The notes: generated by a model from the letters alone, not told the origin. Positions 10,571 to 22,517 are shown, counted from the first letter of the stretch. The stretch: DNA of 64,000 bases from Craspedostauros australis (GCA_026770025.1 JAMXDE010000010.1:496001-560000), one strand, 5' to 3'. Program-made: numbers and translations.

Positions 10571-13500
10571 CTAACGGAAACGGAAACGGACGTATGGCAG
10601 GTCGACCTCCTCGTCGGTGTCCTTGTCGTTGGCGATCAACTCGAGAGTCAGAAACAGCTGGTTGGCTGGGAATTCCTTCTTCGTGATACTCGCGATGACT
10701 TCTGTCATCTTCATGGCCTTGCGCTCCTTCACCTTTTGCTTGTTGGCGAAGAAGCTGTAAAGGATGGAGACGCCGTGGGAGAGCATCGAGATCTCGAGGT
10801 TGTACTCCTTCTCGAAGTGCTCAATGAACTCGCCCAGCGTCACGTCGCCAATGTCCAGGTCGAGGGAATCCCAGGCAGTCCACTGCCATTCTCTGCCCTT
10901 GAGCATGCACTTGGTCTTCGCCGGCGTTGTGGGCTCACTCAAGGTCATGAACGGAATGGCGAGGTTGAGGAAGGCGCTCTTGTAGGCATCGATCTTGAGC
11001 TCCTTGCGGGCGGTTCCAACGAGCTTGTACAACTCCAGACAGATCAAACCGGTCACGAGTGCGGTTGTCGTTGCGATTGCTGGGATGATGCGGCCTGCGA
11101 TGGCGCGGGAACGATGGGTGTCCTCTGTCGGGATGGAGTAGTTCATCGCGCGGAGGTTGGAGCATGCCGTGACGAAGAGCATGTGGTCGTCGATGTCCTT
11201 GTCGAACTCGATCGCATTGAGCTTGAAGCCTGCGAGATCACCCGGCTTTGGCAGGGCGGACCACATCTGATCTGCCTCAGCATCGCCCGTGTCCATGTCA
11301 TTGCTGGCGGCATTGTTGTTCTTCTCTTCCTCGTCGTTTGCTGCAATCTTCACTCCTTCGGTTGGTGCGAAGTCGGGCACAATCACGTCTTGCAAGACCT
11401 TCACGAAGTAGTCATGCTCGGTGGTCCCCTTGATCCCGTACATCTCGGCACGGAGATTGGATGCTGCCACAACAAAGTCGAGGTGGTTGAACATCTCCGC
11501 ATCCTCACACTTTTCCTTCAAATCGAAGGACAGGGCCTTGGGACAGCGCTTCGATCCGGACCAGAACTTTGTGCCGTTCGATGTCACCTGGTCCTGGGGG
11601 AAGTTGTGGAGGAGCTGGCGGATCTGGTTGTTGAACAGAGTCTCGAACTTCAATCGTGCCCAAACCACGCAGTCCTCGAAGGTGACTGGCCGATCATCGA
11701 CCAAGGTGGCGCGGATCTTCTTCAAGGTTTCCAGCTTGGTGTTTGGCTGGAGGCTGCTGAGGTACTCCTCGGCTGGTTGGGACAGGTATGAGTTGACATC
11801 CTCGGCAGATTGCTTGAACTCGCCTTCAAACCAATCTCGTGCCCACTGCAGGGTGTGCTGGATCTGGTTGGGGAAGTTCTTCAACGTGCAAACTGGAATT
11901 GACTTCTCTGGTGGGTCGCGCGTAGCGCCGTAGTTCTCGGTCAGATGCGGCACCACAATCTGGGTGTTCCCCTTCGTTCCGAGCGTTCCGCTCTCGAGCA
12001 TGGGCAGGCGGTAGAACAGGCATCGTTGGTCGATGTAGAGACGGGCCTCCACGTTGTCGAGCGCGGTGCACACGCCCGAAAGCTTCGAGTAAAAGTCATC
12101 GCCGAACAAGTGCTCTGTGTCTGGCGCAGCCTTTTCTTGGTAGGCAGTGATGTTGAAGTCCGGGTTCATCTGGCGCGATGCCTTCGCCGCCGTGGTGGAC
12201 TTGAAGTTGTCGATGTCCGAATTGCGGAACAAGAATTGGCGAGACAAGTTGGATTTCTCGATACGGTCCATGTCTGTGACGTGCACCTGCCCCTTTGGTC
12301 CGCAGGCGACGCCCATCATGGCCCAGTTCTTGAGCATCTCACACCCGATGGCACCAGCGCCCACGATGAAGTAGTTGAGATCAAAGAGGTTCTCCTGCAT
12401 GTCGGCTCCGAAGACAGCGATTTGCGAGTCGTATCTGGTGTCCTTGGCTGCAACCTTGTCTGCTGGGAGAAGGTCGTCCGGGAGGCATTCATCTGCGTCG
12501 AAGTAGAAGAAACCGTTGATAGGGCTGAACTTGCCACTGCAGGCCTTCAGCACTTCCTGACCCACCATGCCACCCAAAGCCGCGCACATGGGGGAGAGGA
12601 CAGCCTTCGATCCTGAGGCAAGCTGCAGGACGATTCGCTCTTGCGCAGGCGTCATCTCCTCGGACACCAGGGTCTTTGTCAGCTCCAGCACACGTTGGCA
12701 CGCCGTTTGGTCTCCTGGAGTTGGCAACTCGCCTGCATTCTCCGACTGGAACTTTTCGAGGGCCTGAAAGGCGCCGTGCAGCAGCAAGGGGCGGTCGAAC
12801 TTGGCAAAGTCGGACATGGCGATGTCGCCTGGTTCCGCCAGCTTCTTTTCGTACGTATCGAAATGTATGGTGACGGGTTGCTTGACCTGCGTGATGTAAC
12901 CCTGCTGCACTTCGCCGGGTCCGGTTGGGGCCGACAGCTTGTGGTTCGGGAGCTCGAAAGTGTAAGGTCCCGTCACCTTGACTTCATACTGGGTGTTGGT
13001 TTCCACTCCATGGATGCCCTTCAAGCGCGCAAATGTCACCTTGTCGCCGGTCTCCAATCCGTGGCGACCTTGATCCTCAAGGACCTTGATGACGATGCAG
13101 TTGTCATTCTCCTCGTCGGAGATCACGGATTCGATTTGGGAGGTGGACGGAGGGTTTCCGTCCTTGTCGGCGCAGACGAAAGCATCGCCGAAGTCGCAAA
13201 AGATGGTACCGAAGACACCGGCAGTGACGGCGTTGATGAAGCAAGCGTGGTTGTCTCTACCCTTGTTGTTGAGGGCGATGAGGACATCCTTGGCGAGTGG
13301 GATAGTGACGACGACACAGGAAATGCCAGTGCCATCGATGAGTGGGAGGAGCTGCTCTGAGCTGAAGTCGGTCGCATCAGCCACGGAGACGTCGACGTAC
13401 GGGTTGAGCTCGGCGAGGGCGTCACGGCAATCGGCGGCGCGAGGCTGGCCAACTCCGGAGAGGTAGAAGTTGCCGCCAAGATCGTACGATGTTGACTTTT

Positions 13501-14159
13501 GCGGATCGCAGAGGACCAAAGAATGGATGCCAGCCAGGATGCAGTTCTTCGCGATCTCCACACCCAAACCGCTGACGCCTATCACCAAGGCCTTGGAGGC
13601 CATCATGCGGCGTTGAGCTTCGTGTCCCATCACGTAAAGCTGACGAGAGTAGAGCTTCTCGTCAACTGCCGTGTGATACGAGCGGAGTTGGAGTATGGTG
13701 GAATCACGCGGCGTGTGCGCACACGCGACGAGGCGAAGATCGCAGCAAGCAGTATGTGACAGGAAGGCAGGCAAGCAATCAAGCAATTAGAGAAGCAAAG
13801 GGAAGCGAAGAAAGACGGAGTCGTTAGCGTTTGATGGGGAGGGCGCGAATCGGAGCGCATCTCGTATGTTGCAACCTCTCGTTGCACAGGATGATCTAGC
13901 TCCGTTGTGAATGGTTGAAGAAGGGTTTGGATACAGCCTTGAAGCACCATGAACGCGGAGGAGCGAAGGAGCCTGTAGGACGTGTGCCCGTGATGTTGGC
14001 AGGACCGCTGTAGCTGGCGCCGGCACCTGAAAGCAAGATACGGATCATTCGTCCAAAGCATGGTTGGGAAAACACACACCCCCTCCGCTGTTGGCCTGGC
14101 CGGAGATCCTTACCTTCCGCGGTGGCGGTCACCTCCATTGGGGTTGCGGTTTCCGACAT
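10571..14159 (-). CDS. UBA1: Ubiquitin-activating enzyme E1 (two exons)
   Basis: The coding sequence is complement(10571..13665, 14114..14159), giving 1046 residues. Exon 1 (46 nt) encodes MSETATPMEVTATAE and ends at a gtaagg donor; the intron ends ...ggcag before TTGACGAGAAG, restoring VDEKLYSRQLYVMGHEAQ, the conserved start of E1 enzymes. A 1071-codon frame without the splice would add intron read-through at the N terminus and is not the protein. Two adenylation half-domains carry GVSGLGVEIAKN near the start and GAGAIGCEMLKNWAM near residue 449. The catalytic cysteine lies in KSIPVCTLKNFPN (about Cys608), and the ubiquitin-fold domain is C-terminal. The enzyme activates ubiquitin with ATP as adenylate and then thioester, and passes it to E2 enzymes. 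Confidence 0.97.
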
Positions 14160-16003
14160 GCTGATGGGCTTGGTTCTGATGTTCCTCCTCGGTTCCTTTT
14201 TGGATTGGTTGCTCTCAGTTGTGCGTATGGTGCTCTTGTATGACTGCGAGTACGAGTACGAGTATGCCGTCGTGACGGGGGGAAGCTGGTTGGATTGTGC
14301 TTCGTCTTTGTGTTTTGTGTGCGCTGTGTTGACGATGTCTGGATACTGTGACAGGCGCAGTTCGTTACGTATCCCAACGCTGTCCTCGTTCGTATTGGGA
14401 ACGTGTTTTGCTCCCTTCCCACCGCGTGACAGTGTCCCCGCGGCGTGCTTCTTCCCCGTTCCGTCTGTGTCTCTTTTCCTCTCCATTGTTGCCCTGCGTT
14501 GCTGTGAAGCGAAGCGGCATGTTTTGGATTCCATCGTGTTGGTGTTTCGCAGATGTCCCACACACGGCGAAGAACCCCAACGATCTTTCTCTCATAGCCT
14601 GGTACCAACAGGTATCATGGTGAAGGTACTTTTAGTATTGGAACTGGGAATGTGGATAGTGCCGTGAATGCTATGGAATTATGTGTTTTACCGCTACTTT
14701 CGGAAAATCAAATCTACACACACGACTCGAAATAGGTCCTGTTGATCGTAGCGTGGAAGAACTGAAATAGGGACAATGCACGTACTCCACGACTGGCAAA
14801 GTGAAGAGCACTCTAGCTTGTAGGTACGTAGGTAGTACATACACATGACGAAGTATGGTAGAGCATGGGTACTTGTGCAACTACTCTCCTGTTCAACTAT
14901 TGGTGGCACACAGCTTGGAAAGCGCAATCTTCTTGCACATTCTGCTGGACTTTAGTTGGATGGAATGGGGGATGCGGCTTTCCGCATCTCGCTACGAAAC
15001 TCCAACTCGATGCTCTGCATTGGCATATCTCCTCTCTCTCTCTCTCTCTCTTTCCAGAGAGAGAAATACCTTCAGGGCAGAGTATAGAGCTTGCTGATCC
15101 CTTACTTCGTTGACATCAGCTGCTCAACGTGGACGCGCCTTCATCGGTCACTTTCCATTCGTAGCACTTGAGTGGATGTGAGAGGCACCATCTCTGTCCA
15201 TCAATATGGACCCATGACACCCTCATGCTGGAGCTCGCGTGGTCAACTCCAACGGCACGGGCATTTGGTGGTCAGGAGTGTGTGGTCCCTTGGCCTTGGA
15301 GGTACTCACCTCTTGTTTCGCAATGTTCCACTGCATTCCTTTCCAGTGCAGAGTGCGCCTGTCTGGAGAGATTGCTCCAGTACTCAATAGTCGTACCCTA
15401 TGTCCACTCAGCGCACTGTTGTCATGAGAGTGTTTGAACGATGCATGTATGCATGAATAGACTCATGGAAGAGCATCGCGAATCGGGGACCACGTTTCTG
15501 TTCTTGTAACGTTAGCACGTCATGAAGTCCACAGTTCACGAGAACAAGCCGCTGGGCAGGAAGTCACCTATCGCTGTCGCCGATCGCAAACTGTTTGACC
15601 GAAAAGCGTGCAATGATGCGTAGAATTTGAGTGCAGAGAGTTGGTCTTATATGTACTAGTCCTATAGCTCGTACATGTGGTCGGCACATAAAGATGTTGC
15701 CACATGTACTTGAGTGTAGAACGGCGAAATGTCGTGCGAGCGATAGGCTCGTTCGCAAGCATTGTACGGAGACTACGTACTCTACGGCATGGCGTGCATC
15801 ATGATCTATCCTTGTTCAGTGTGCTGTGTTCGAAAAGGGCTCTCCCAACGCGCGTCGAGTACATGTTCGTACCATACACGCAGAGGTCCACAGAATAGGA
15901 TCACTCCGACGCAAGTCTTCGTATTGCCCATTTCGGTTCACTGTGGCGGTTGCGATGTGTGTTGCCCGGCTTCTACCTGTCGCTTCGTTTAGTTTACAAT
16001 ACT
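14160..16003. other. Long spacer between E1 and eIF3h genes
   Basis: About 1.8 kb upstream of E1 and downstream of eIF3h with no gene I can support; the open frames here lack family features and good starts. It contains gagtac-type repeats near 14246, a (ct)n run at 15030-15055, and scattered gtac/agtac words. The proximal part must include the E1 promoter. Confidence 0.5.
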
Positions 16004-17139
16004 CTAATCCTTCTTGTGGATCCCATTTGCGAGGTACATCTTCGTGATACCATTGCTGGCGATCTCATCCATCTGCTCACAGTATGTTTGGATTTGGTTC
16101 GACATGAGCAAGCTCTCCAATCTGCTTGGCGCATCTTCCTCAAGCCAGGATTCCTTCGATTTCTTGTTGGCCTTGGACAGTTGTCTGGTGTGCGATTGGA
16201 ATTTGTACTGCTCGTTGGCAAGATCTTCCACCCAGCCAGCCATCGACTCCATCTGCTTTTCCAGGAAAGTGTTGGAGGACATGTCCAGCCGCCGCAGGTC
16301 CACGTCGACCGGTGGCTTCCAGTCTTGCAGGAGGGCCTCGATGAGGGATGGGTTGGTGTACTGGATGGGAAGTTCCTCGAATATGCTCTCCGGCGCAATG
16401 AACTTGTTGATGCTCGCCTGCTTCATGTTGAGACAGTCATCCGATAACCGCAGCGCCTTGATAGCGAACGAGCCGTTGGTGGTTTGCAGTGGGTCGTATA
16501 GAATGACAACAGAGTTTGGCGACAAGTCCGCCTGATAGGAGAGCTGGGTGTCGAGGACGTTGGAGGTGGAGTACACGCCCATGTTCATGGACTGGTACCA
16601 CCCGACGCAGTTGTTGTCGACGTTGACCTCCCGGAGCATGCGCATCATGTTGAGCTGGAAATCGTCGTTGGCATCAGTGTCCTCGTCTCCCTTTCCGCTA
16701 CTGCCGAGGTTAGGAAATGCATGGGTGATCTCCAGCGTTCCGCCCGTGACGGTGAGACCAAGCAGTGTACCGCTCGCCGTGTGTGGCAGAGTCTCCTGGC
16801 AGTGCTTGACGATTTTCAGGAGGGCCTGTTGTGGAATGTATTGTTATGGTATGTTGTGTTGTGTCATGTATACGTTGTTGACGGCAGCAGTGGCGGTGCA
16901 GGTTCGATATCGTCATTACAATCAGGGTGAGTGGCGAGGGCTGATCAAGCGTGGAGGGAGCACATCCCACGTCGGAGCTGTTGGCAGAGCAAGCATCGGA
17001 CATCAAACACCAACAAGCGCAAGCAGCGGGCGGATACTGCCAAACCGATCGAGCAACCACCACTTCGACGACTTACGAGGCCCTCGATTTTCACTGCGGA
17101 GACTCGCTCCGTCGCGACCACGACTGTCGATGATGCCAT
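16004..17139 (-). CDS. EIF3H: Translation initiation factor eIF3 subunit h (two exons)
   Basis: The coding sequence is complement(16004..16825, 17077..17139), 294 residues. Exon 1 is 63 nt (MASSTVVVATERVSAVKIEGL) with a gtaagt donor; the acceptor ...caacag precedes ALLKIVKHCQETLPHTASG. The joined N terminus matches the MPN domain of eIF3h, including the LEITHAFPN strand and VGWYQSMNMGVYS. The subunit is a non-catalytic MPN protein: no zinc-binding JAMM motif is visible. The C-terminal helical part ends with SLLMSNQIQTYCEQMDE, like family members. It is somewhat shorter than human eIF3h. The role is in the eIF3 scaffold on the 40S ribosome. It is divergent from the LysRS gene. Confidence 0.95.
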
Positions 17140-17851
17140 ATCTTCTGAATTAGATGCACGGTGAATGCAGCCCTGCTCGTGTTGGGTTATTTGTGTGGCG
17201 TGCTGAGGTATGGTTGTTGGTGCGGGTGCAAGTGCGAGCGCAAGAGGAGGATCGGCTGTTGTTGTTGCACTTGTAGCTGTCTCCGATAACAGTTTCCCTC
17301 CAGTGGTCGCTCCTTGGTTGATCTTTGTTGCTCTTGGTTGCTGCGGTTGTCGTGTACTGTGGCACACCTCGCGCCGCGGTGCTGTGTCCTTGGCCAATTT
17401 TTCGTCTCGTTTTCGTTCTTTGCGTGCAGAGAGGAGGATCAACGCATCATGGACAGACGATCGATCCAAGCCCGCACAATTGTGGATCACGAAGCGAGTC
17501 GTGGTTGCGCGCGCCTCACTCATCCACTCATCCATCCATCGGTGTCACATGCGGAGAGGGGGATTTGGCGTTGGATCTTCCGAGAGTTTCCTCGTTGCTT
17601 CGACCTCGTGCGCGCGTCTGCCCTGCGCTGCTCCTCCCAAACCTGCATCAATCCAGAACATCAGATCTGCGACCTCCAGCTCGCACAAACCCGCGCAACG
17701 CATCACGCCCCGAACATCGATCCCAACTCACTGTTCTTCGTGAACGACCTCGACGTCGAGCACAACCGAAGAAGTTGCGGCCACAAGCGAAGCACCAACC
17801 AATACCGCAGCAGCAAGTGACAGTAATTGACAGCAAACAGTGGCAAACAAG
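17140..17851. promoter_or_regulatory. Shared divergent promoter region, eIF3h and LysRS
   Basis: These 712 bases separate the start codons of two divergently transcribed translation genes. Long frames run through it on both strands but show no family resemblance and are cut by the correct starts. I see no unequivocal core element. A single spacer driving both genes would couple initiation-factor and aminoacyl-tRNA supply, which is inference. Confidence 0.45.
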
Positions 17852-20225
17852 ATGTCAGAAGCCGCACAGCAACAACCACCGGCCGCCGCCGGCGGAGAGG
17901 CCGCACCGGCCGCAACGCCCGTGGAGCACCTGGACGAGAACGGCAAGCCGCTATCCAAGAACGCCCTCAAGAAGAAGCTGAAGGCAGAGAAGGCCGCCAA
18001 GGCAAAGGCAGAGAAGGCTGCGAAGGCCGCAGAGAGAGCCGCCAACGCGCCGAAGAAGGAGAAGAAGGAGGAGGAGATCACCGACCCCAGCCAGTTCAAG
18101 GCCAACCGCGAAGCCGCAGTCATACAGATGGAGAAGGACGGAGTCAACCCGTACCCGCACAAGTTCCATGTGGACTACCGTCTCCCAGATTTCTGCACCG
18201 AGTTCGACTCCAAGACCGCCAAGGGAGAGCAGCTCGAAGAGCAATCCTCCGTGGCAGGACGCGTGGTATCCGTTCGTCACCAGGGCAAGCTTTACTTTTA
18301 CGACCTGCGTGGCGATGGCGCCAAGCTCCAGGTCATGAGCGACCCCAAGACTTACTCCAGCGAGGAAGAATTCACCAAGATCCACAAGCTCATCAAGCGC
18401 GGAGACATCATCGGCGTCAAGGGATTCCCAGGCAAGTCCAAGAAGGGCGAGCTCTCCATCTTCCCAACCACCATCACCCTGCTCAGCCCTTGCCTCCACA
18501 TGCTGCCGTTCGCCAAGGGAGATTCCAGCCTCGGAGGAATCACCAACATGGAGACCAGATACCGGCAGAGGTACCTCGATCTCATCGTCAACAATGAGAT
18601 CCGCGATGTCTTCAGCATCCGATCAGACATCATCCGCGAGGTCCGCAAGTACTTGGATGACCGTCACTTTTTGGAGGTCGAGACCCCCATGATGAACATG
18701 ATCCCAGGTGGCGCCACGGCAAAGCCCTTCATCACCTACCACAACGACCTCAGCATGGACCTCTACTTGCGCGTGGCACCAGAGCTCTACCTCAAAATGC
18801 TCGTCGTCGGAGGCCTGGACCGCGTGTACGAAATTGGACGCCAGTTCCGCAACGAGGGAATCGACCTCACGCACAACCCCGAGTTCACGACGCTGGAGTT
18901 TTACCAGGCCTACGCCGATTACAACGACCTCATGGACATGTGCGAAGAGCTCATCAGCGGGCTGGTGAAGCGTGTCACCGGCGGGTTCAAGATCAAGTAC
19001 TCGCCGAAGCCGGGTATGGATGAGGTGGAGATCGACTTCACTCCGCCCTTCAAGCGCATTAGCATGATCGAAGGCATCGAAGAGGCCATGAAGGAGAAGC
19101 TGCCGGAGCTCGATGACCCAGAGGTCGACGCAAAGCTCTTGGTGCTGCTCAAGAAGCATGGCGTGGAGTGCAGTCCACCGCATACAACCGCTAGGCTGCT
19201 TGATGCCTTGGTCGGTGATTTCCTCGAAGACAACATCACGCACCCAACCTTCATCACGGAACATCCACAGATCATGAGCCCCCTAGCCAAGTACCACAGA
19301 TCCAAGAAGCATCTCACAGAGCGCTTCGAATTGTTTGCTGCTGGCAGAGAGGTAAGTTGCCCGTCTTACTTGAACGGCGGCGTCGTATGCATCCATTCGT
19401 CTTTTTTCACGTGTGGTCTCGAGACAAATCCAACATGAGACAGATGGAGGGGAAGAGGAGGGCGCAATCATTACTTTGCATACTTGAATACTGTCGCCCA
19501 ATGCACTGTCGAGCTTCATTACTTGCCATGGCTCTCTTGTCTTCTGAATACCGGCGCAACCCCACCACCAACAACAACATAACTCACGTATGTCTCAAAA
19601 TGTGAATGGTTGGTCTTCGAAATGTCGCGAAATACTTGCAACGACGGCAACGTTGTCGGCACCTACTCCCACTACACAGCTCGCCAATGCCTACACCGAG
19701 CTGAACAACCCGGTTGTGCAGTACAGGCTCTTCTTGGAGCAAGCCAAGGCCGGAAGCGCCGGCGACGATGAGGCCATGGTGCTTGATGATTCGTTCGTGA
19801 CGGCACTGGAGCACGGACTCCCACCCACCGGAGGTTTTGGTCTTGGTATCGACCGTCTTGCCATGTTCCTCGCCAACAAGAACAACATCAAGGAAGTCCT
19901 GCTTTTCCCAGCCATGAAACCAACCGACGAACAGTTGGCGGTCATCGCCCAAAACGCACCCAAGAAGGACGCCACAAACACCAATACGGGAAGCAGCGTG
20001 AACGTCGATGGTCTTGACGTCACCACGGAGGTCGGGCTCAAGACTTTGGATGGCGCCCTGTTCGGAAACTCGTTCGTCTCCGGCAACACCCCCACCAAGA
20101 GCGATGTCACGTTGCTGGAGGCAGTCAAGAAGCTTCCAGAAGCCACCGTCGCTCCACACACCAACGTCACCGCATGGGTGAAGCTCATGGGGATGCTGTC
20201 CGAGGAGGCCATCAAGTCGTTGTGA
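17852..20225 (+). CDS. KARS: Class II lysyl-tRNA synthetase with C-terminal GST-C/eEF1B-like domain (two exons)
   Basis: The coding sequence is join(17852..19351, 19680..20225), 681 residues. The first real ATG gives [15 protein letters not shown]; a GTG 12 bases upstream is not a plausible start. A lysine/alanine-rich helix (residues about 35-75) is the eukaryotic tRNA-binding extension. An OB-fold anticodon domain follows, then class II motif 1 (near [11 protein letters not shown], about 235), motif 2 ([19 protein letters not shown], about 332) and motif 3 ([15 protein letters not shown], about 554). The donor gtaagt after GRE and acceptor cacag before LANAYTELN restore the conserved catalytic core. 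After LLFPAMKP the protein continues for about 100 residues; the last 60 ([20 protein letters not shown] onward) resemble the N-terminal GST-C-like domain of eEF1B beta, suggesting a docking role. No organelle presequence is visible. Confidence 0.96.
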
Positions 20226-20982
20226 ATTTAACAAAACGATGCGCATACTAAACAGGAGGCATAGTTAGAGCGCAGCTTGATATCGAGCTCTGCCGTGTAG
20301 TACATATCTTATGAATCCTTGAGATTTCTCCTCACGTACATACGAGTACCTGCGGAGACGTTTGGGCATTCTCCAGAGAGAGAGAGAGAGTAAGGGGAGA
20401 GTATTGCTGTTGTTGTTGCTGCTGCAATACTCTGTTGGCGCATTGAAGGGATTTGGACAACAGGATGGGTGCAACCATGATCTTTCCTTCCAGCACTCTA
20501 CTCGATTCTCCATCCCACTTGCATCGGCATCCGCATCAGTATTCACATCAATTGTGGAGCATGTGCGCGCCTGGCATACACGAGGCGCGGATGCGGCAGA
20601 CCAACACAGTAGAGTACAAGCTAGTATTGGAGTGGAACGCGTACGGGTAGAGTGCTCTCTGGTTAGCATGCAAGAGCATACATACTCGTACCGTGGAGCA
20701 CAAGAGCTTCATGCGAGCGTGATGTGGTGGAATAGCATTCTAATGTATGGTATACTCCAATACTCTCGAAAGTACTCTGTGGTACTGTATTAGAGTGCTC
20801 TATTCGCACAGGACGAGTTCGTACTAATACGACTGCTCCAGAGTACGAATACTCATACGACTATACATACGCGTACGTCCATCGCACCTGTCTTGATGCG
20901 GGTGTCACGATCACTCCAAGTGTCCATACTTCAGCATGGCAGAGTACTCGAAAGCTCGACGATAACGAGGAGGAGCGAGCGT
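20226..20982. other. Convergent spacer LysRS / YbaB-like
   Basis: No gene is supported. It contains a (ga)n run near 20377-20392 and a dense set of agtac/gtact/gagta words between 20640 and 20880 (for example around the repeated gagtac and tactcgta). Several short frames exist but none carries a recognisable motif. Confidence 0.5.
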
Positions 20983-21507
20983 TTATGACTCTGGTGCTGC
21001 TGGGGCGGCTCCGGCGTCGCCTCCGAACGCTGCCATGAGGTCGCTCTGGAGGGCCTGGTACTTCTCCGTGACGGCCTTGTTGATTGTCTGGGAGCCGTTG
21101 AGCAGAGCCTCCTGGCACGCTGTGGCGATGTCGTCGGTCGAAGCATCGGCGTACCACTCATCGTCAAACTGGAACGACTGCGTCTCGTACTCTGGGTTGG
21201 GATCCATGGGGTTGGTCACCGGCACGAACTTGAAGGTGGCAACCACCTTCTCGTTCTCCGACGTTCCGGAGAAATCCATCTGCGCCAGCTCGGTATCAAG
21301 CTTTTGCTTCTTCTGGGCCATCTCCTGCGCCTTCTTGAACATGGCGAGCTGGTCCATCATTCCTGGCTTCTTCCCCTCCTTGTTGCCGCCGCCACCGAAC
21401 AGGTTCAGCTCGGTGGAGGACGATGGTGCCGAAACACCACGGTGCTGCACGACTGTGAACGCATCCGCGCCAGCCAACAGCAAGCAAGAAATCACCGAAA
21501 CCTTCAT
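20983..21507 (-). CDS. Plastid-targeted YbaB/EbfC-like nucleoid-associated protein
   Basis: A single-exon gene of 174 residues. Residues 1-16 (MKVSVISCLLLAGADA) form a signal peptide; cleavage before FTVVQHRG gives a phenylalanine at the first position of a serine-rich transit peptide, the ASAFAP-type signature of proteins crossing four membranes into heterokont plastids. The mature part (MMDQLAMFKKAQEMAQKKQK, then TFKFVPVTNP and a C-terminal helix) has the helix-strand-helix layout of YbaB/EbfC DNA-binding proteins. These coat bacterial nucleoids, so a plastid nucleoid role is inferred. The beta strand segment is longer than in bacteria, and a proline/alanine tail follows. Confidence 0.7.
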   Translation of the reverse strand: MKVSVISCLLLAGADAFTVVQHRGVSAPSSSTELNLFGGGGNKEGKKPGMMDQLAMFKKAQEMAQKKQKLDTELAQMDFSGTSENEKVVATFKFVPVTNPMDPNPEYETQSFQFDDEWYADASTDDIATACQEALLNGSQTINKAVTEKYQALQSDLMAAFGGDAGAAPAAPES

Positions 21508-22217
21508 CGTGCACGTTTACGACTATGTTATGTGTGTGGAGTGGAGTGGAGTGGTAATACAGTAGTGTGGAGTAGTTGTGTTGTTGTCTTTTGCTTCTTG
21601 GCACCAATACTAAACCGCGCCACGGATATGGTGGGAGCGTCGTGGAGGAGAACGGAGCAGAGTGACCGAAAGAACTGGTGTGTTGCTTGTGTTCGTGCGT
21701 GACACGCAAGAGAATCGAGAGACAAACAGCGGTTCCTCCTTTCGCTTTGATTTGTCGCGCTATGTCCAACGTGCGAACGCGTGGAACCAATTTTCCCGTT
21801 TTGACCACTTTGACTAATTGTGTTCATTCGTGATTTCCTGTGCTCTTGGCCAGGCGTTGTCTCGTAGTCGTGCTACTACATTAGAATTCATATTCTCTCT
21901 ATCATGTAGGAACAATGGCATTTTATAATAGAATATTATATTAGTATATCTAGGTCGTACGCATGTGGTCCTCCACAGAGCTATCTTCAAGCTATAGTAC
22001 GAGTGAGACCACAGAATAGTGATTTCCTGAGAATACAAGTGGAAGCAATCCACCTTCTCTCTTGAGAGCCAGGAAAGTGTAAGAGGTGGAATTGGCTGAG
22101 TAAGGCGTTGCACTGGCCGTTTGCCTCCTGGGGCAATCTCTCTGTGTGTCTGGAGAGATTATGGCGTGGTGCGCATCGAATAGAATAGACTCTCCAAAGA
22201 GACCGAGACAGAGGCAG

Positions 22218-22257
<40 letters not shown>

Positions 22258-22517
22258 TCATCATCGACAGAGCAGGTGCTGGATCGACTTGCATGCGCTC
22301 GACCAGTACGTCATGGACCGTAGTACTATACATATTCTCTCTGGAGGAGGTGATCGTATTATTCTACGAGTATGTGAGACTGGTTGGGTATTTGGGCTGC
22401 AGTGTGATGCATTAGCATTCGGGTGGCACCAGGTACATAGGGTGGAAGTACTCTACTCTACGGGTCATGTTTTAGAGTATTACCTTGGATGTCACGTCCG
22501 AATCCTCGTACCGCGCT
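21508..22517. other. Spacer upstream of YbaB-like gene
   Basis: About 1 kb with no supported gene; it holds the presumed promoter of the YbaB-like gene and the 3' end of the ARM-repeat gene. It includes a long (ga)n microsatellite at about 22220-22252 preceded by imperfect gaggca repeats, and AT-rich sequence around 21900-21960. Confidence 0.5.
22220..22252. repeat. (GA)n microsatellite
   Basis: About 16 GA units after degenerate gaggca units, in the spacer downstream of the ARM-repeat gene. Confidence 0.9.

Noticed and set aside
10565-11791. 408-codon plus-strand frame
   Set aside because: Antisense shadow of the E1 gene, whose minus-strand frame has full-length homology features.
13666-13786. 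N-terminal 40 residues of the unspliced E1 frame
   Set aside because: Intron read-through; splicing to 14114-14159 restores a conventional E1 start.
17210-17981. Plus frames upstream of LysRS, possibly a targeting presequence
   Set aside because: No recognisable transit peptide, no ATG with continuity into the LysRS frame, and the ATG at 17852 fits the family start.
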